This document shows, piece by piece, positions 44,136-53,616 of a stretch of 61,782 nucleotides of DNA. The notes beneath the pieces are model-generated. The model saw only the letters and a program-made list of their open reading frames with translations, had not been told where the DNA came from and searched no databases. Made by a program: the position numbers and the translations under genes. How positions within the stretch are numbered: the stretch's first letter is position 1; every line of letters begins with the position of its first letter. Origin of the DNA: Chengkuizengella marina. GTDB lineage: Bacteria; Bacillota; Bacilli; Paenibacillales; KCTC-33759. The DNA is taken from contig NZ_SIJB01000043.1 in assembly GCF_009910845.1 (NCBI RefSeq), forward strand, positions 1 to 61,782. The letters run 5' to 3'.

Positions 44136-45113
44136 ATGAAAGCGATCGTATATGAAAAATACGGACCACCTGATGTTTTACAGCTCAAAGAGGTAGAAAA
44201 ACCTAATCCCAGGGACAATGAAGTTCTGATCAAAATTTATGCAACTACTGTTACTGCAGAAGACCCAAAACAGAGAGGGTTTACATTTCCACCTCTGTTT
44301 TGGCTCCCTACAGGAATACTTTTTGGTTTCAGAAAACCTAGAATGAAAATCCTGGGATTTGAGCTAGCTGGAGAAGTTGAGTCCATAGGTAAATCTGTAA
44401 AACGATTCAAAAAAGGGGATCAGGTTTTTGGATATACCGGCCTCAGTTTTGGAGCTTATGCCGAGTACAAATGTATGCCCGAAGATGGGTTATTGGCAAT
44501 AAAACCTACTAATATAACTTATGAAGAGGCCGCCGCCTCTCCAAACGGGGCATTAAGTGCATTGGTTTTCCTTAGAAATAAGGGAATTATTCAAAAGGGA
44601 GAAAAAGTTCTTATTTATGGAGCCTCTGGATCTGTTGGTACTTATGCAGTACAGCTTGCCAAGTACTTTGGGGCAGAAGTTACCGGTGTTTGCAGTACTA
44701 TGAACATAGAGTTGGTGAAATCATTAGGGGCTGATAAGGTGATTGATTACACTAAAGATGACTTTACTCAAAGTGGTGAAACTTATGACATTATTTTTGA
44801 CACGGTAGGCAAGAGCTCATTTTCTCAAAGTAAAAGCTCACTCAAAAAAAATGGACGCTATCTCTTAACACATTTTGGTCTGAGCGATATTTTTCAAATG
44901 CTATGGACTACAATGATAGGTAACAAGAAAGTAATAGGAACTGCAGCAAATTTTAACTGGAAACCTGAAGATTTAAATCTTCTCAAAGAACTTTACGAAG
45001 CTAGAAAGTTAAAATCAGTCATAGATCGACTCTATCCATTGGAAGAGGCCGTGGAGGCACATAGGTATGTAGAAAAAGGACATAAGAAAGGAAACGTAGT
45101 TTTAACTTTATAA
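44136..45113 (+). CDS. MDR family NAD(P)-dependent oxidoreductase
   Basis: This 325-residue medium-chain reductase of the zinc-free quinone oxidoreductase type has the cofactor motif [17 protein letters not shown] (about 163-179). It lacks structural zinc Cys. It likely reduces a quinone or alkenal with NADPH. ATG 44136 follows TTGGAGGTG. It is convergent with padR and is not part of the ABC operon. Confidence 0.88.
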   Translation: MKAIVYEKYGPPDVLQLKEVEKPNPRDNEVLIKIYATTVTAEDPKQRGFTFPPLFWLPTGILFGFRKPRMKILGFELAGEVESIGKSVKRFKKGDQVFGYTGLSFGAYAEYKCMPEDGLLAIKPTNITYEEAAASPNGALSALVFLRNKGIIQKGEKVLIYGASGSVGTYAVQLAKYFGAEVTGVCSTMNIELVKSLGADKVIDYTKDDFTQSGETYDIIFDTVGKSSFSQSKSSLKKNGRYLLTHFGLSDIFQMLWTTMIGNKKVIGTAANFNWKPEDLNLLKELYEARKLKSVIDRLYPLEEAVEAHRYVEKGHKKGNVVLTL

Positions 45114-45147
45114 CATAAAAATCAAAATCTAACATAAAAAACTATTA

Positions 45148-45696
45148 CTACTTCTTCAATAATTTTTCTATACTTTCTTCACACCATTGAATGGTTGCCT
45201 TAACGATTAGCTGACCATGAGATAGAGTTAACATCCAATAGTCAAAGTTGGGATCTTTTTTTCTTCTTGTAACTAAGTACTCCTCGGTAGAGTTTAGGGT
45301 ATCTAAAAAATCTTCCATTTTATCTTGGTACTGAACAATTTGTTCAATATTTTCTTCCACAGTTAGGTTTTGCCCGTAAAAAATCTTTAAAAGTAATTCA
45401 TCTTTATGAATAGGGATTTTTTCAATGGGTTTTTTAAGCCAGTTAATGAATTCAACTCTTCCTTTCTCAGTAATTGAATACAATTTACGATCTGGCTTCC
45501 CATCCACTTTTTCAACCTGAACAACTGCGAATTCAAGATCTACGAGTTTCTTTAAGGTAGGGTAGATTTGTCCGTAACTTTCTTGCCAAAAGTGCTTAAT
45601 ACTATTTTCAATAGATCGTTTGATTTCATATCCCGTTAAAGGAGAGTACATTAACAATCCCAATAGAGTATACATCGTTTTATTTTCTCTAGACAT
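45148..45696 (-). CDS. PadR family transcriptional regulator
   Basis: This 182-residue PadR regulator has winged HTH LLGLLMYSPLTGYEIKRSIE, then YGQIYPTLKKLVDLEFAVVQ. A C-terminal coiled coil (Vir_4-like, about 88-180) carries the dimer interface. PadR proteins respond to phenolics or other effectors. It is divergent from the FAD oxidoreductase at 45886, which is its likely target along with itself. Confidence 0.88.
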   Translation of the reverse strand: MSRENKTMYTLLGLLMYSPLTGYEIKRSIENSIKHFWQESYGQIYPTLKKLVDLEFAVVQVEKVDGKPDRKLYSITEKGRVEFINWLKKPIEKIPIHKDELLLKIFYGQNLTVEENIEQIVQYQDKMEDFLDTLNSTEEYLVTRRKKDPNFDYWMLTLSHGQLIVKATIQWCEESIEKLLKK

Positions 45697-45720
45697 TTAA
45701 TCCCCTCTTTTCACCCACAA

Positions 45721-45870
45721 TAAATCAACATAGTATATCTTGTTGATTTATTTTATTTATTCAAAAAAAGAAACTGAATTTCTATAGTATATCATGGATT
45801 TTATATATTGACATATTTTGATTCAACTCATAATATTATATCTATATGATATATATCTTTTTGATATTAA
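45721..45870. promoter_or_regulatory. Putative PadR operators in the divergent promoter region
   Basis: TAAATCAACA (45721-45730) and TGTTGATTTA (45741-45750) form a perfect 10-bp inverted repeat with a 10-bp centre, 25 bp upstream of padR. ATAGTATATC occurs both in that centre and again at 45784-45793. TATATCTTTTTGAT, close to the right half TATATCTTGTTGAT, lies just before the FAD oxidoreductase ribosome site. The cluster fits a repressor covering both promoters. Confidence 0.6.
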
Positions 45871-45885
45871 TAAAGGAGGAAAGAT

Positions 45886-47400
45886 ATGTTTAGTTATGAT
45901 GTATTAGTTATTGGTTCAGGTATTGGTGGATTGTGTGCTGCAGCAAGATTATCAGAACTTGGTTATAAAGTAGCTGTTTTTGAACACCATATTCGTCCAG
46001 GTGGGTATGCTACCAACTTTTCTAGAAAGGGAAAGTATTCTTTTGATGTATCATTACATGGAATAGCCAGTTTAGATGAAGGGGAAATATGTTATGATGT
46101 TTTTTCAAAGTGCGGTATTATGGATCGAATTACTCCATTGAAAAAAGACCATCCTTATACAGTTGTTTGGGAAGGAAAGAAGATCGATATTCCTCAAAAT
46201 CCTGAACAGTATTTAACTGTTTTAAAAGAAATGTTCCCTCACGAAAAAGAAGGGATATCGAATTTATTTCAAGACCTATATTCTTTCAATAAAGAGATGA
46301 TATTTCTAAAAGATTCAACCATTCCAAAAGAAGAAAAACAACAATTATTTCCGATAAAAGCAAAATTGTTTATGCAATGGTCACAGATGACAACGGAAGA
46401 AGTCATGAAACAATATGTGAGGGATGAAGAATTTATTTCATTTTTTACATTGTTATGGCCTTATTATGGTCTTCCGCCTAGAACTCTTTCCTCACATTAC
46501 TTTTTCGTTCCATGGTTAGGTTATCATCTTGATGGTACATATTATGTAAAAGGCGGGGCACAAGCGATTGCTGATGCGCTTGCTGAAGTAATTGAAGAGA
46601 AGGGAGGGAAAGTTTATCTACGTCAGGAAGTAACCGAAATTATAGTAGAGAATAATAAAGCAATTGGAATAAAGACGAAAAAAGGAGAGATATTCAAAGG
46701 AAAGTGGATCGTCTCAAATGCCTCTCCTCAAATGACATTTTCAAAATTAATTGGTGAAACCTATGTAGACCCTTCATATCGTAAAGAATTTGAAAAGCTA
46801 GAAATAGGTCCATCTGTAACTCAATTATATATTGGATTAAAGGAGGATCCATCGAAATATAATTTGGTTGATGAGGATATTCTTTTTGTAAAAGAAAAAG
46901 ACCTAAGTAAGGATTACGATTATTTACACAACGGAAACTATGAAAAAGCCAATTTTGGGATAACAAATTATTATAAATTAGATCCTGAATTAAGTCCAAA
47001 TGGAAAACCTGTCATTGTATTAGCCTTTATTGATTTTATAGAAAATTGGCCCGAAAATAAAGAGGATTATCAACTGAAAAAGGAGGAGGTGACGAATTAT
47101 TTCCTAGAGCAACTGGAAGCTCACTACCCAGGCATCACTAGTTCAATTGAAGTACTAGAGTTAGGAACTCCAAGAACGATGCAAAAGTATACAAAAAATC
47201 CTGCAGGAGCAGTTTATGGATTTGCCCAAACTGTGGAACAATCTGGATTACTTCGGCTTGAAAGAAAGACACCATTAGACCAGCTCTCATTAGTGGGGGC
47301 ATGGACACGACCAGGTGGGGGTTATCAAGGCGCTGCAGTTTCAGGTGCAAGTGAAGCTAATAGAATTCACAAATACTTAAAACAAATGATTAGTAGTTAA
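45886..47400 (+). CDS. CrtI/retinol-saturase-type FAD-dependent oxidoreductase
   Basis: This 504-residue protein has an N-terminal FAD motif VIGSGIGGLCAAARLSELGY (about 7-26) followed by GGYATNFSRKGKYSFDV. A C-terminal CrtI-type FAD site lies in VGAWTRPGGGYQGAAVSGAS (about 474-493). These are the two conserved ends of phytoene desaturase and retinol saturase relatives. No other carotenoid gene is in the window, so the substrate could be another isoprenoid or lipid. ATG 45886 follows AAAGGAGG. It is probably under PadR control. Confidence 0.82.
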   Translation: MFSYDVLVIGSGIGGLCAAARLSELGYKVAVFEHHIRPGGYATNFSRKGKYSFDVSLHGIASLDEGEICYDVFSKCGIMDRITPLKKDHPYTVVWEGKKIDIPQNPEQYLTVLKEMFPHEKEGISNLFQDLYSFNKEMIFLKDSTIPKEEKQQLFPIKAKLFMQWSQMTTEEVMKQYVRDEEFISFFTLLWPYYGLPPRTLSSHYFFVPWLGYHLDGTYYVKGGAQAIADALAEVIEEKGGKVYLRQEVTEIIVENNKAIGIKTKKGEIFKGKWIVSNASPQMTFSKLIGETYVDPSYRKEFEKLEIGPSVTQLYIGLKEDPSKYNLVDEDILFVKEKDLSKDYDYLHNGNYEKANFGITNYYKLDPELSPNGKPVIVLAFIDFIENWPENKEDYQLKKEEVTNYFLEQLEAHYPGITSSIEVLELGTPRTMQKYTKNPAGAVYGFAQTVEQSGLLRLERKTPLDQLSLVGAWTRPGGGYQGAAVSGASEANRIHKYLKQMISS

Positions 47401-47413
47401 GAGAAATAATATG

Positions 47414-47452
47414 TAAGGGGAGAAAATGATATTTTTCCCCCCGATTTTTTAT
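47414..47452 (+). terminator. Terminator after the FAD oxidoreductase
   Basis: AAGGGGAGAAAA and ATTTTTCCCC form a hairpin with a short loop; GATTTTTT follows. Confidence 0.7.
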
Positions 47453-47584
47453 GATACATAATCTCTTAGGTTCAAGAGTTGTGAAACAAGTAAGTAACAA
47501 AGACTTTTCCCAGGTAATTTTATGCAATACTAGTGATAAAAAAGTAGTATAATATGGTTAGTAAAAGGGAATGGAGGACACAAC

Positions 47585-48214
47585 ATGTACATTCCATTAA
47601 CATTTTTTATTGCCGTATCTGCTGCTTTTTATTTTTATGCACTATTTAATAACTTGACCAAATGGAAATATATTTTAAAACCTGGAACGACGCTCCTCAT
47701 CTTAATGTTGGTTGTAGTTAATCTTGATCAGGCGGGTATCTATGGTTGGCTCATATGTCTGGCTTTAATATTTTCCATTATCGGTGACATTCTATTAATG
47801 TTACCTTCTGATCGTTTTATTCAAGGACTAATCTCATTCTTTATCGCTCATGTCGTATATGTAGTCGCTTTTCCAGAATTTCATGAGATAAGTGGTTATT
47901 CGATTACAGTAGCCATACTACTTATACTGTGCACAATAGTGTTTGCTCTAAGCATCATTCCTGCAGTAAGAAGAGAAGGGGGAATGTTGTTAATTATTGC
48001 TGTTCTAGCTTATATGGGTATTATAACCTTAATGGTATATAAAGCAGTGATAAGTGGGGAGATAATACTTATACTAGGAGCAATCTCTTTTTATATTTCA
48101 GATGCTATACTAGCTTGGAATCGCTTTATAAAAACATATCCGTTGGGTGAATTCATGCTGATGTTTACATATTTTTTAGCACAAACATTCATTGCTTATA
48201 GTGCAATTGTATAA
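47585..48214 (+). CDS. YhhN/TMEM86-type lysoplasmalogenase-like membrane protein
   Basis: This 209-residue, about eight-helix membrane protein has the family motif IIGDILLMLPSDRFIQGLIS (about 73-92), with its conserved Gly-Asp, and GAISFYISDAILAWNRF (about 161-177), with the second acidic residue. TMEM86B relatives cleave the vinyl-ether bond of lysoplasmalogen; bacterial members are uncharacterised in most species. It is monocistronic. Confidence 0.82.
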   Translation: MYIPLTFFIAVSAAFYFYALFNNLTKWKYILKPGTTLLILMLVVVNLDQAGIYGWLICLALIFSIIGDILLMLPSDRFIQGLISFFIAHVVYVVAFPEFHEISGYSITVAILLILCTIVFALSIIPAVRREGGMLLIIAVLAYMGIITLMVYKAVISGEIILILGAISFYISDAILAWNRFIKTYPLGEFMLMFTYFLAQTFIAYSAIV

Positions 48215-48378
48215 ATGTTTGTGTTATTCTTTGTCGGAAGTAAGAGGGGAATTTTTACCGCTATTCATACCATGTTTTAAATGATATTCTTTATAAAGCC
48301 AACAAAAGGATGGATCGTTTATCTCCTGATGTTGATTTAAATTTAAAAAGATTAAAATTAATCATGGAGTGGTATCAG

Positions 48379-49860
48379 ATGAAACAATTAAATATATCAA
48401 ATTTAACTCGAAGTGTATTGCTAGTAAGCGTACTTATTTTGCTTGCTTTTTTTTCTATGTCAGTAAATGCAAAAAGCAAAGAAGATACCCATGGAATATG
48501 GACTCAAGTAGAAAGTATGAATCATGGAAAGTTTAGTTTTGAAAATGTAGAATTAAATGGAAAAATTTTTGTTATTGGTGGGAAAGATCGTTTAGAATTT
48601 ACAAGGACTATGGAGGTTTATGATCCACAAATAAACAAGTGGACACAGTTAGCTAATATGAGTGTTCCTAGAAATAAATATGGTTCTAATACAGTAGACT
48701 TAAACGGGAAACTTTATATATTTGATGAGAATGCGGAAGTATATGACCCAGTGAAAGATCTTTGGACAAAAATACCGAATTACAATTACCGTGAATCTAG
48801 CCAAACAGTTGTATTAAACGGAGAAATTTATTTAATTGGTGGATCTGATGGTTATGAAAGAAATGGTTCTGCTCTTTCCGATATTGTTTCAAGAAGTGTA
48901 GAAAAGTATAATCCACATACAAATAATTGGATTGAAGTTTCTAGTTTGAATATACCTAGAGCAAATTCCCAAATAGAAGTGTTAGAAGGAAAAATATATG
49001 CTATTGGAGGATCTGATGGTGATTACAATACATTAAATAACGTGGAAGTGTATAACCCTGAAACGGATGCTTGGACAATCACTAATTTAAACTACCCAAA
49101 AAGAAACATTACATCGTTTGTAATGAATAATAAAATTTATGTTTTTGATAATGATGGAGAAGGAAAGGCTGAGGTATTCAATGCTTCTAAAAATAAATGG
49201 GAAGCTGCTGGTAATCTACAAGAACTTACGGAAGAATTATTAACTAATGATTTAAGTTTAGTTTGTACAATGGATGAAAACATTTACTTCAAACAAGATA
49301 TAAATATGTATCTTACAAGTATAATTTCATATGATGTAAATACCGGTATATGGTCCAAAGTGACAAACATGTATAATCAAGACAAACCTGAAATTATGTG
49401 CGCTGATGGAACACTATACATCATAGGGGGAAAAAAGGGTGAATATGATGAGAAAGAAAACAGCTACACAGTTCACGGAAGTAAAAGAGTTTTAAAATAT
49501 GATCCTTCATCAGGTTTTTCAATCAACATTAATGGAGAGATTCAAGACTATGATAACCCACCTTTACTAATCAAGGGAACGACGATGGTGCCTATGCGTA
49601 ATATATTTGAATCTCTAGGTGCAGAAGTTACATGGGATCAAAGTACAAAAACAATTACAGCGACTAATCGGGACACTACCATCACATTAGAAATTAACGC
49701 AAGGGAAGCGATCGTAAATAATAGTAAAATCCATTTACAACAACCAGCTCAAATCTTTAGTGGGAATACCTTAATTCCTCTCAGATTTGTTAGTGAATCC
49801 TTAGGTGCAGATGTTAGGTATGATCATGAAACGAAAATAGTAGATATTACCATAAAATAG
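48379..49860 (+). CDS. Secreted kelch-repeat protein with copper-amine-oxidase-type stalk domains
   Basis: This 493-residue protein starts at ATG 48379, 10 bases after GGAG. A signal peptide follows (MKQLNISNLTRSVLLVSVLI, cleaved near SVNA). About five kelch repeats come next (strands like NGKIFVIGGKDR, YDPQINKWTQL, GEIYLIGGSDG). The C-terminus (about 385-493) carries two stalk domains of the copper amine oxidase N-terminal type (TTMVPMRNIFESLGAEVTWD and NTLIPLRFVSESLGADVRYD). The stalk type is common in Paenibacillaceae. It probably displays a beta-propeller outside the cell. It lies next to the SLH protein gene. Confidence 0.88.
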   Translation: MKQLNISNLTRSVLLVSVLILLAFFSMSVNAKSKEDTHGIWTQVESMNHGKFSFENVELNGKIFVIGGKDRLEFTRTMEVYDPQINKWTQLANMSVPRNKYGSNTVDLNGKLYIFDENAEVYDPVKDLWTKIPNYNYRESSQTVVLNGEIYLIGGSDGYERNGSALSDIVSRSVEKYNPHTNNWIEVSSLNIPRANSQIEVLEGKIYAIGGSDGDYNTLNNVEVYNPETDAWTITNLNYPKRNITSFVMNNKIYVFDNDGEGKAEVFNASKNKWEAAGNLQELTEELLTNDLSLVCTMDENIYFKQDINMYLTSIISYDVNTGIWSKVTNMYNQDKPEIMCADGTLYIIGGKKGEYDEKENSYTVHGSKRVLKYDPSSGFSININGEIQDYDNPPLLIKGTTMVPMRNIFESLGAEVTWDQSTKTITATNRDTTITLEINAREAIVNNSKIHLQQPAQIFSGNTLIPLRFVSESLGADVRYDHETKIVDITIK

Positions 49861-49911
49861 CACATCAACTCCAATGAACAAAAAGAGTAGAAAAGTGGGG
49901 ATTAATAAAGT

Positions 49912-51177
49912 ATGAAGAAGATAATTACAGGGTGTTTGGTACTATTTTTATTGAGTATGAGTAATACGACCCTAGCTAAGGGAAGCGATTATGATCAAAT
50001 AGGTTTAATGAAGGTTTCTTCACAACCCATAACTGAAAAAGAAAATTATCAAAATATTAAAATCAAAGAAACAACAATTTCTTCGGCAGAAATCACAGAT
50101 GTTAAGGGTCATTGGGCAGAAAAAGATATATTAAATGCTGTTGAAGATGGATATGTGGCAGGTTATCAAGATGGAACATTTAAACCAGATAATAAAATTA
50201 CTAGAGCTGAATTTGCAGCTTTTGTTTCGAGAGTTAGCAATCTAGATACAAGTCAGCGTCCTGTAGGATTTACTGATTCTGGTCACTGGGCTAGTGGTAG
50301 TGTAGATAGGCTTGTAAATTGCGGAATTATTGATAAATCGGATTATGGGGATGAGTTTGGCTATAATGAAATTTTGACTAGATGGGAAATGACAAAGTGG
50401 TTAGTTAATGGATTGATACAGTCTAATGCGAGTTTTAGGTTTGCTTGGCATGATACGCAGCACACAATACTCCCTTTTGCTGAGTATTATAATGAAGGCT
50501 TTAATGATGAAGAAGTTCCTTATTTGGCTATTGCTAAAGGAACTGGTCTAATTTCAGGCTTCCCTGATGGCAGTGCTGGGTTAGATAGAACTACTACGAG
50601 AGCAGAAGTTGTTACTATACTTTATAGATATTTAGAGCAAGAAGGAAGTTTGGCTAATAATTATATAGGATTAAATGAATTAAGAGAGGTAGGACTAACT
50701 GGTACTAACTTTGATAGTATTGGTGTGTTAGGTTATAATACTCAGACTACAGAACTGAAAGAAGTTATTGGTAAGAAGATCGTATCTAAAGAGAACTTGA
50801 TTACAGCAACTATTCACAATTATATTATTGTTAAATACGAAAATGGAAAAGCAACTGGTATTTATGATCGTATGTTTGTAGATCCTCAAAAAGTAACAAA
50901 TTCCAACTATACCGGGATTGTAGCTTATGTAAATTTATCTTATGAAGTTTCTAAAGATATTTCTAGCAGTTTGACGCTATCTAATTATTTACCTTATATT
51001 TATGGTGGTTGGTTAGGAACTAAACCTGATAATTTTAATCTTTCTACAGTTACCAGTGAAAATTATTTGAAGGCAGGAAAAGTTCATAGAGTTTGGACTA
51101 ATTTTAGTATAGATGATTATTCTAATGAGATAATAACTGAAGATAGTACTAGGGTGGTATTTAGTCCTAAAAAATAA
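49912..51177 (+). CDS. S-layer homology (SLH) domain surface protein
   Basis: This 421-residue protein has a signal peptide (about 1-22) and three SLH domains: DVKGHWAEKDILNAVEDGYV then GYQDGTFKPDNKITRAEF (about 63-110), SGHWASGSVDRLVNCGIIDK (about 120-165), and AIAKGTGLISGFPDGSAGLD then TTTRAEVVTILYRYL (about 205-240). SLH domains bind pyruvylated secondary wall polymer. The C-terminal 180 residues have no recognised fold. The ATG follows AAGTGGGG. It may form a surface pair with the upstream kelch protein. Confidence 0.9.
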   Translation: MKKIITGCLVLFLLSMSNTTLAKGSDYDQIGLMKVSSQPITEKENYQNIKIKETTISSAEITDVKGHWAEKDILNAVEDGYVAGYQDGTFKPDNKITRAEFAAFVSRVSNLDTSQRPVGFTDSGHWASGSVDRLVNCGIIDKSDYGDEFGYNEILTRWEMTKWLVNGLIQSNASFRFAWHDTQHTILPFAEYYNEGFNDEEVPYLAIAKGTGLISGFPDGSAGLDRTTTRAEVVTILYRYLEQEGSLANNYIGLNELREVGLTGTNFDSIGVLGYNTQTTELKEVIGKKIVSKENLITATIHNYIIVKYENGKATGIYDRMFVDPQKVTNSNYTGIVAYVNLSYEVSKDISSSLTLSNYLPYIYGGWLGTKPDNFNLSTVTSENYLKAGKVHRVWTNFSIDDYSNEIITEDSTRVVFSPKK

Positions 51178-51300
51178 GAGTTAAATTAAGCCATTCAAAG
51201 ACATATTTACAAAATATAAATTATCAGCAGAATGTCCTTTTTTAGTAGTTACTTAAGATAGAGGTGTTAGAGAAATAATATCCTCATTTTTCTTGACCCA

Positions 51301-51608
51301 ATGGATCGAACGTATGTCTCACTTTCTGGACATATATTAGAACACATTCTCGAAGCATTTAATGCATTCAACCTGAATTTTTTGTAGTGATACTAAAGGA
51401 TGAAAGTTTGGTACATGAAGTTAAGCATTTAAGGAAAGAAATTAGAGATCAATATTGTCAGATTTATAGTTTCTGTGAAAGAGGTTATCGAGATAACAAA
51501 AATATCTTCATACTGATTGATCAATATAAGAATGGATTAAGTAAAATTAAACAGATTAAACTAGTGGTAGCATTTGATTTGGCACAAATAGAGTTGAGAA
51601 AATATTAG
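51301..51608 (+). pseudogene. Two short consecutive frames of unknown origin
   Basis: ATG 51301 opens a 29-codon frame (MDRTYVSLSGHILEHILEAF) ending at TAG 51388-51390. It overlaps a GTG start at 51387 in another frame, which opens a 73-codon frame with VKHLRKEIRDQYCQIYSF then NIFILIDQYKNGLSKIKQIK. No ribosome sites are seen. They may be the broken remains of one gene. The helical pattern of the second resembles Spo0E-type phosphatases in size, but the SQxLD motif is absent. Confidence 0.3.
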
Positions 51609-51828
51609 ATCTAGATCCTAGATTGTTCTTAAAGAAACTAAAGGAACGCCGATCAAGGTTTTAGCTCTAAATACTTGTATATGAGAGTGTGTTTAAGCCA
51701 AGAAACAAAAAAAAGATACAAGTTCTTGTCATTTCTTTCTTTCAGGGGTTTACATTTACATATGTACAAAAGACTATGTAATGATTATGTACTTATAATT
51801 TAGATTATTACTGCATTTACATATATAT

Positions 51829-51853
51829 TTATGGATTGTGACACAATCCATAA
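51829..51853. repeat. Left palindromic boundary (att-like) of the Tn554-like element
   Basis: A perfect 25-bp palindrome has 12-bp arms TTATGGATTGTG and its reverse complement around a single central A. Its 23-bp core recurs with one change at 57638-57660 in direct orientation. The two copies bracket the recombinase genes, as expected of recombination half-sites attL and attR. Confidence 0.6.
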
Positions 51854-52087
51854 TCAGCTCTATAAATTTAAAATAAGTCACCTTTAATGAGTGCCTTATT
51901 TTGTTGTTTTTGTTAAGATACGAATTTGAAACAGATAATTTATTCTTCAACATAAGGGCCAGATTGTAGAATAAGAGATTGGTAATAATAATTTGTTTGA
52001 AACATACTGTCAACCCCCTATATTTACCAGTCAAAAAACAAATATAGTTATTGTATGATTAGATGGCTAAAGGGGGTGAACAATTGA

Positions 52088-52670
52088 AGTAACTAAAAGT
52101 AATTATCATTTGTTTCCTATTTCTATTTCTGACTAATAGTATTACTTATCTAGTTGTGAGTTTTCAACTGAAGTCAATATCGATATTGATGCAGTTTAAG
52201 ACAGATGGATTAACGAGACATTTAGTGTAGCTGATTTGCCACATCCATAAAGTTTAATAACTTTATATGAAAGTGTGTTTGGCGATAATTATAAAGATGA
52301 GCAGAATCTGGCCTAGAGGGTGCACAATATTTAATACAAGGATATATAAAAGCAACAATAAATATGGTCCAGTGTAAACCTACATACAACTCCAAGCATT
52401 GTCTATGGTGAAAGCACTTTTCAGAATAGTTGCCTGTAGAAAGAACAAGAATTTGAACAGAATCATTAGGAGTAAAAGGGGGATAAACTAGATCGTGATG
52501 TAGATCCAAATATAAATTATGTTTTTTACACCACCATGGAGAACGGAATTGAAAAAAATATCATTTTTTTGTTTTTAATACTTATAAGCAATGTTATTAC
52601 TTATTATGCTGTTTCTACCTCGATATCTATTAAAGAAGACTATACACAATTATGCTTTACGATATGAAAG
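52088..52670 (+). pseudogene. Decayed passenger genes with paired signal-peptide-like starts
   Basis: A ribosome site (AAAGGGGGTGAAC) at about 52070 precedes a TTG frame with a stop at codon 3 and then KVIICFLFLFLTNSITYLVV. Later pieces read ESGLEGAQYLIQGYIKATIN near 52309-52370. From 52537 a frame reads MENGIEKNIIFLFLILISNV then ITYYAVSTSISIKEDY. The first and last hydrophobic segments share the F-L-F-L...S/N-x-I-T-Y pattern. They look like two copies of one exported-protein family, both broken. No intact gene lies between 51609 and 52693. Confidence 0.4.
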
Positions 52671-52693
52671 TGAATTATAAAGGAGTGATTAAA

Positions 52694-53287
52694 ATGAGAT
52701 ATATAGTATTAGTCTTTCAAAACCTTCTTCTTGCTTTTGGTATCGCTTGTATTAATAAATATTTCTCTTTAAAACGATACTATGAATTATTTGAAATTCA
52801 GTTTAACGGTGGTCCTGTTTATTTTGATGGCGGTGGTATTGGAGCAGAATTTTTAGGATTCTTTATAGATGATGATGGTTGGTTATGGACTGATTTAATG
52901 AATGTTGCTAATACGTTTTTAGTAATAGGTATTGTTGTTATACTCATTTCAATAGGAACATTGATTTTCTCATTTATATATGGAGAATTCAAATCGAAGT
53001 TTAGAGTATTGGTTACCCAAAACATTCTTTTTACTTTTGGTATACTGTTCATTGAGAAATTTGTATCTTTAAAGTATTCTTATGATTTATATGTGTTTAT
53101 GAAGAATCTACCGATTTCAAATTTGGAAAATAGTGAGGAAATAACACTTTTTGGATTAACATTAATTGATGGTGTAAATAGGGAAAATTTAATGGGATAC
53201 GCTAATACATTTTTATTTTTAAGTGTTATATTCATGGTTCTATCTTATGGAATTGTGGTAAGGAAATCACGATTAAAAAAAACATAA
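52694..53287 (+). CDS. Four-TM protein with internal duplication
   Basis: This 197-residue protein starts at ATG 52694 behind AAAGGAGTG. Its two halves are repeats. Half 1 reads FQNLLLAFGIACINKYFSLK then LMNVANTFLVIGIVVILIS. Half 2 reads TQNILFTFGILFIEKFVSLK then LMGYANTFLFLSVIFMVLS. Each half has two membrane helices joined by a 40-50-residue loop with acidic or aromatic residues. It is the only intact passenger gene of the element. No family is recognised. The duplication could give a pseudo-symmetric membrane fold. Confidence 0.65.
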   Translation: MRYIVLVFQNLLLAFGIACINKYFSLKRYYELFEIQFNGGPVYFDGGGIGAEFLGFFIDDDGWLWTDLMNVANTFLVIGIVVILISIGTLIFSFIYGEFKSKFRVLVTQNILFTFGILFIEKFVSLKYSYDLYVFMKNLPISNLENSEEITLFGLTLIDGVNRENLMGYANTFLFLSVIFMVLSYGIVVRKSRLKKT

Positions 53288-53351
53288 AAATGCACTGAAG
53301 AATATACAGTGATTTAACTTCCTGAACTATCGGGAGCAATAGTTGAAAAAG

Positions 53352-53376
53352 TATTTTTTATGAGTCATAAAAAATA
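53352..53376. repeat. 25-bp palindrome upstream of tnpA
   Basis: Arms TATTTTTTATGA and their exact reverse complement flank one central G. The architecture (12-bp arms and one-base centre) equals that of the left boundary, but the sequence differs. It could bind a recombinase or regulator, or be the 3' hairpin of the passenger gene. Confidence 0.5.
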
Positions 53377-53418
53377 TATCTCAAATTCAAGTCTTCGGCA
53401 ATATGGCGCTTTTCTTTA

Positions 53419-53443
53419 ATAAGAAAGTGTCTTTCTTTTTTAT
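53419..53443 (+). terminator. Terminator of the passenger gene
   Basis: AAGAAAG and CTTTCTT form a 7-bp stem with a three-base loop, followed by TTTTTATT. The gap 53288-53616 holds no other gene. Confidence 0.65.
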
Positions 53444-53616
53444 TAGGGCAAATTATAGATAAGATTCATATTTTTTAGACTTGTTTTGAGAAATATTTTC
53501 TCAATCAGGTCGTTTTTTTTTAACTGAACAAATCTCAATTAGATATATTTACCTGCTGTTACTAGCCACCAAAGATTCTATAATATTCTTAATAATTAGA
53601 AAAGGCGTGCAAATAT

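Noticed and set aside
51387-51608. Possible Spo0E-type phosphatase.
   Set aside because: The size is right, but the SQxLD motif is missing and there is no ribosome site.
51774-52034. Minus-strand open frame of 86 codons crossing the left palindrome.
   Set aside because: AT-rich, no ribosome site, no recognisable motif; it spans the probable recombination site.
52222-52509. Minus-strand open frame of 95 codons within the passenger region.
   Set aside because: Plus-strand decayed coding explains the composition better; no start signal was seen.
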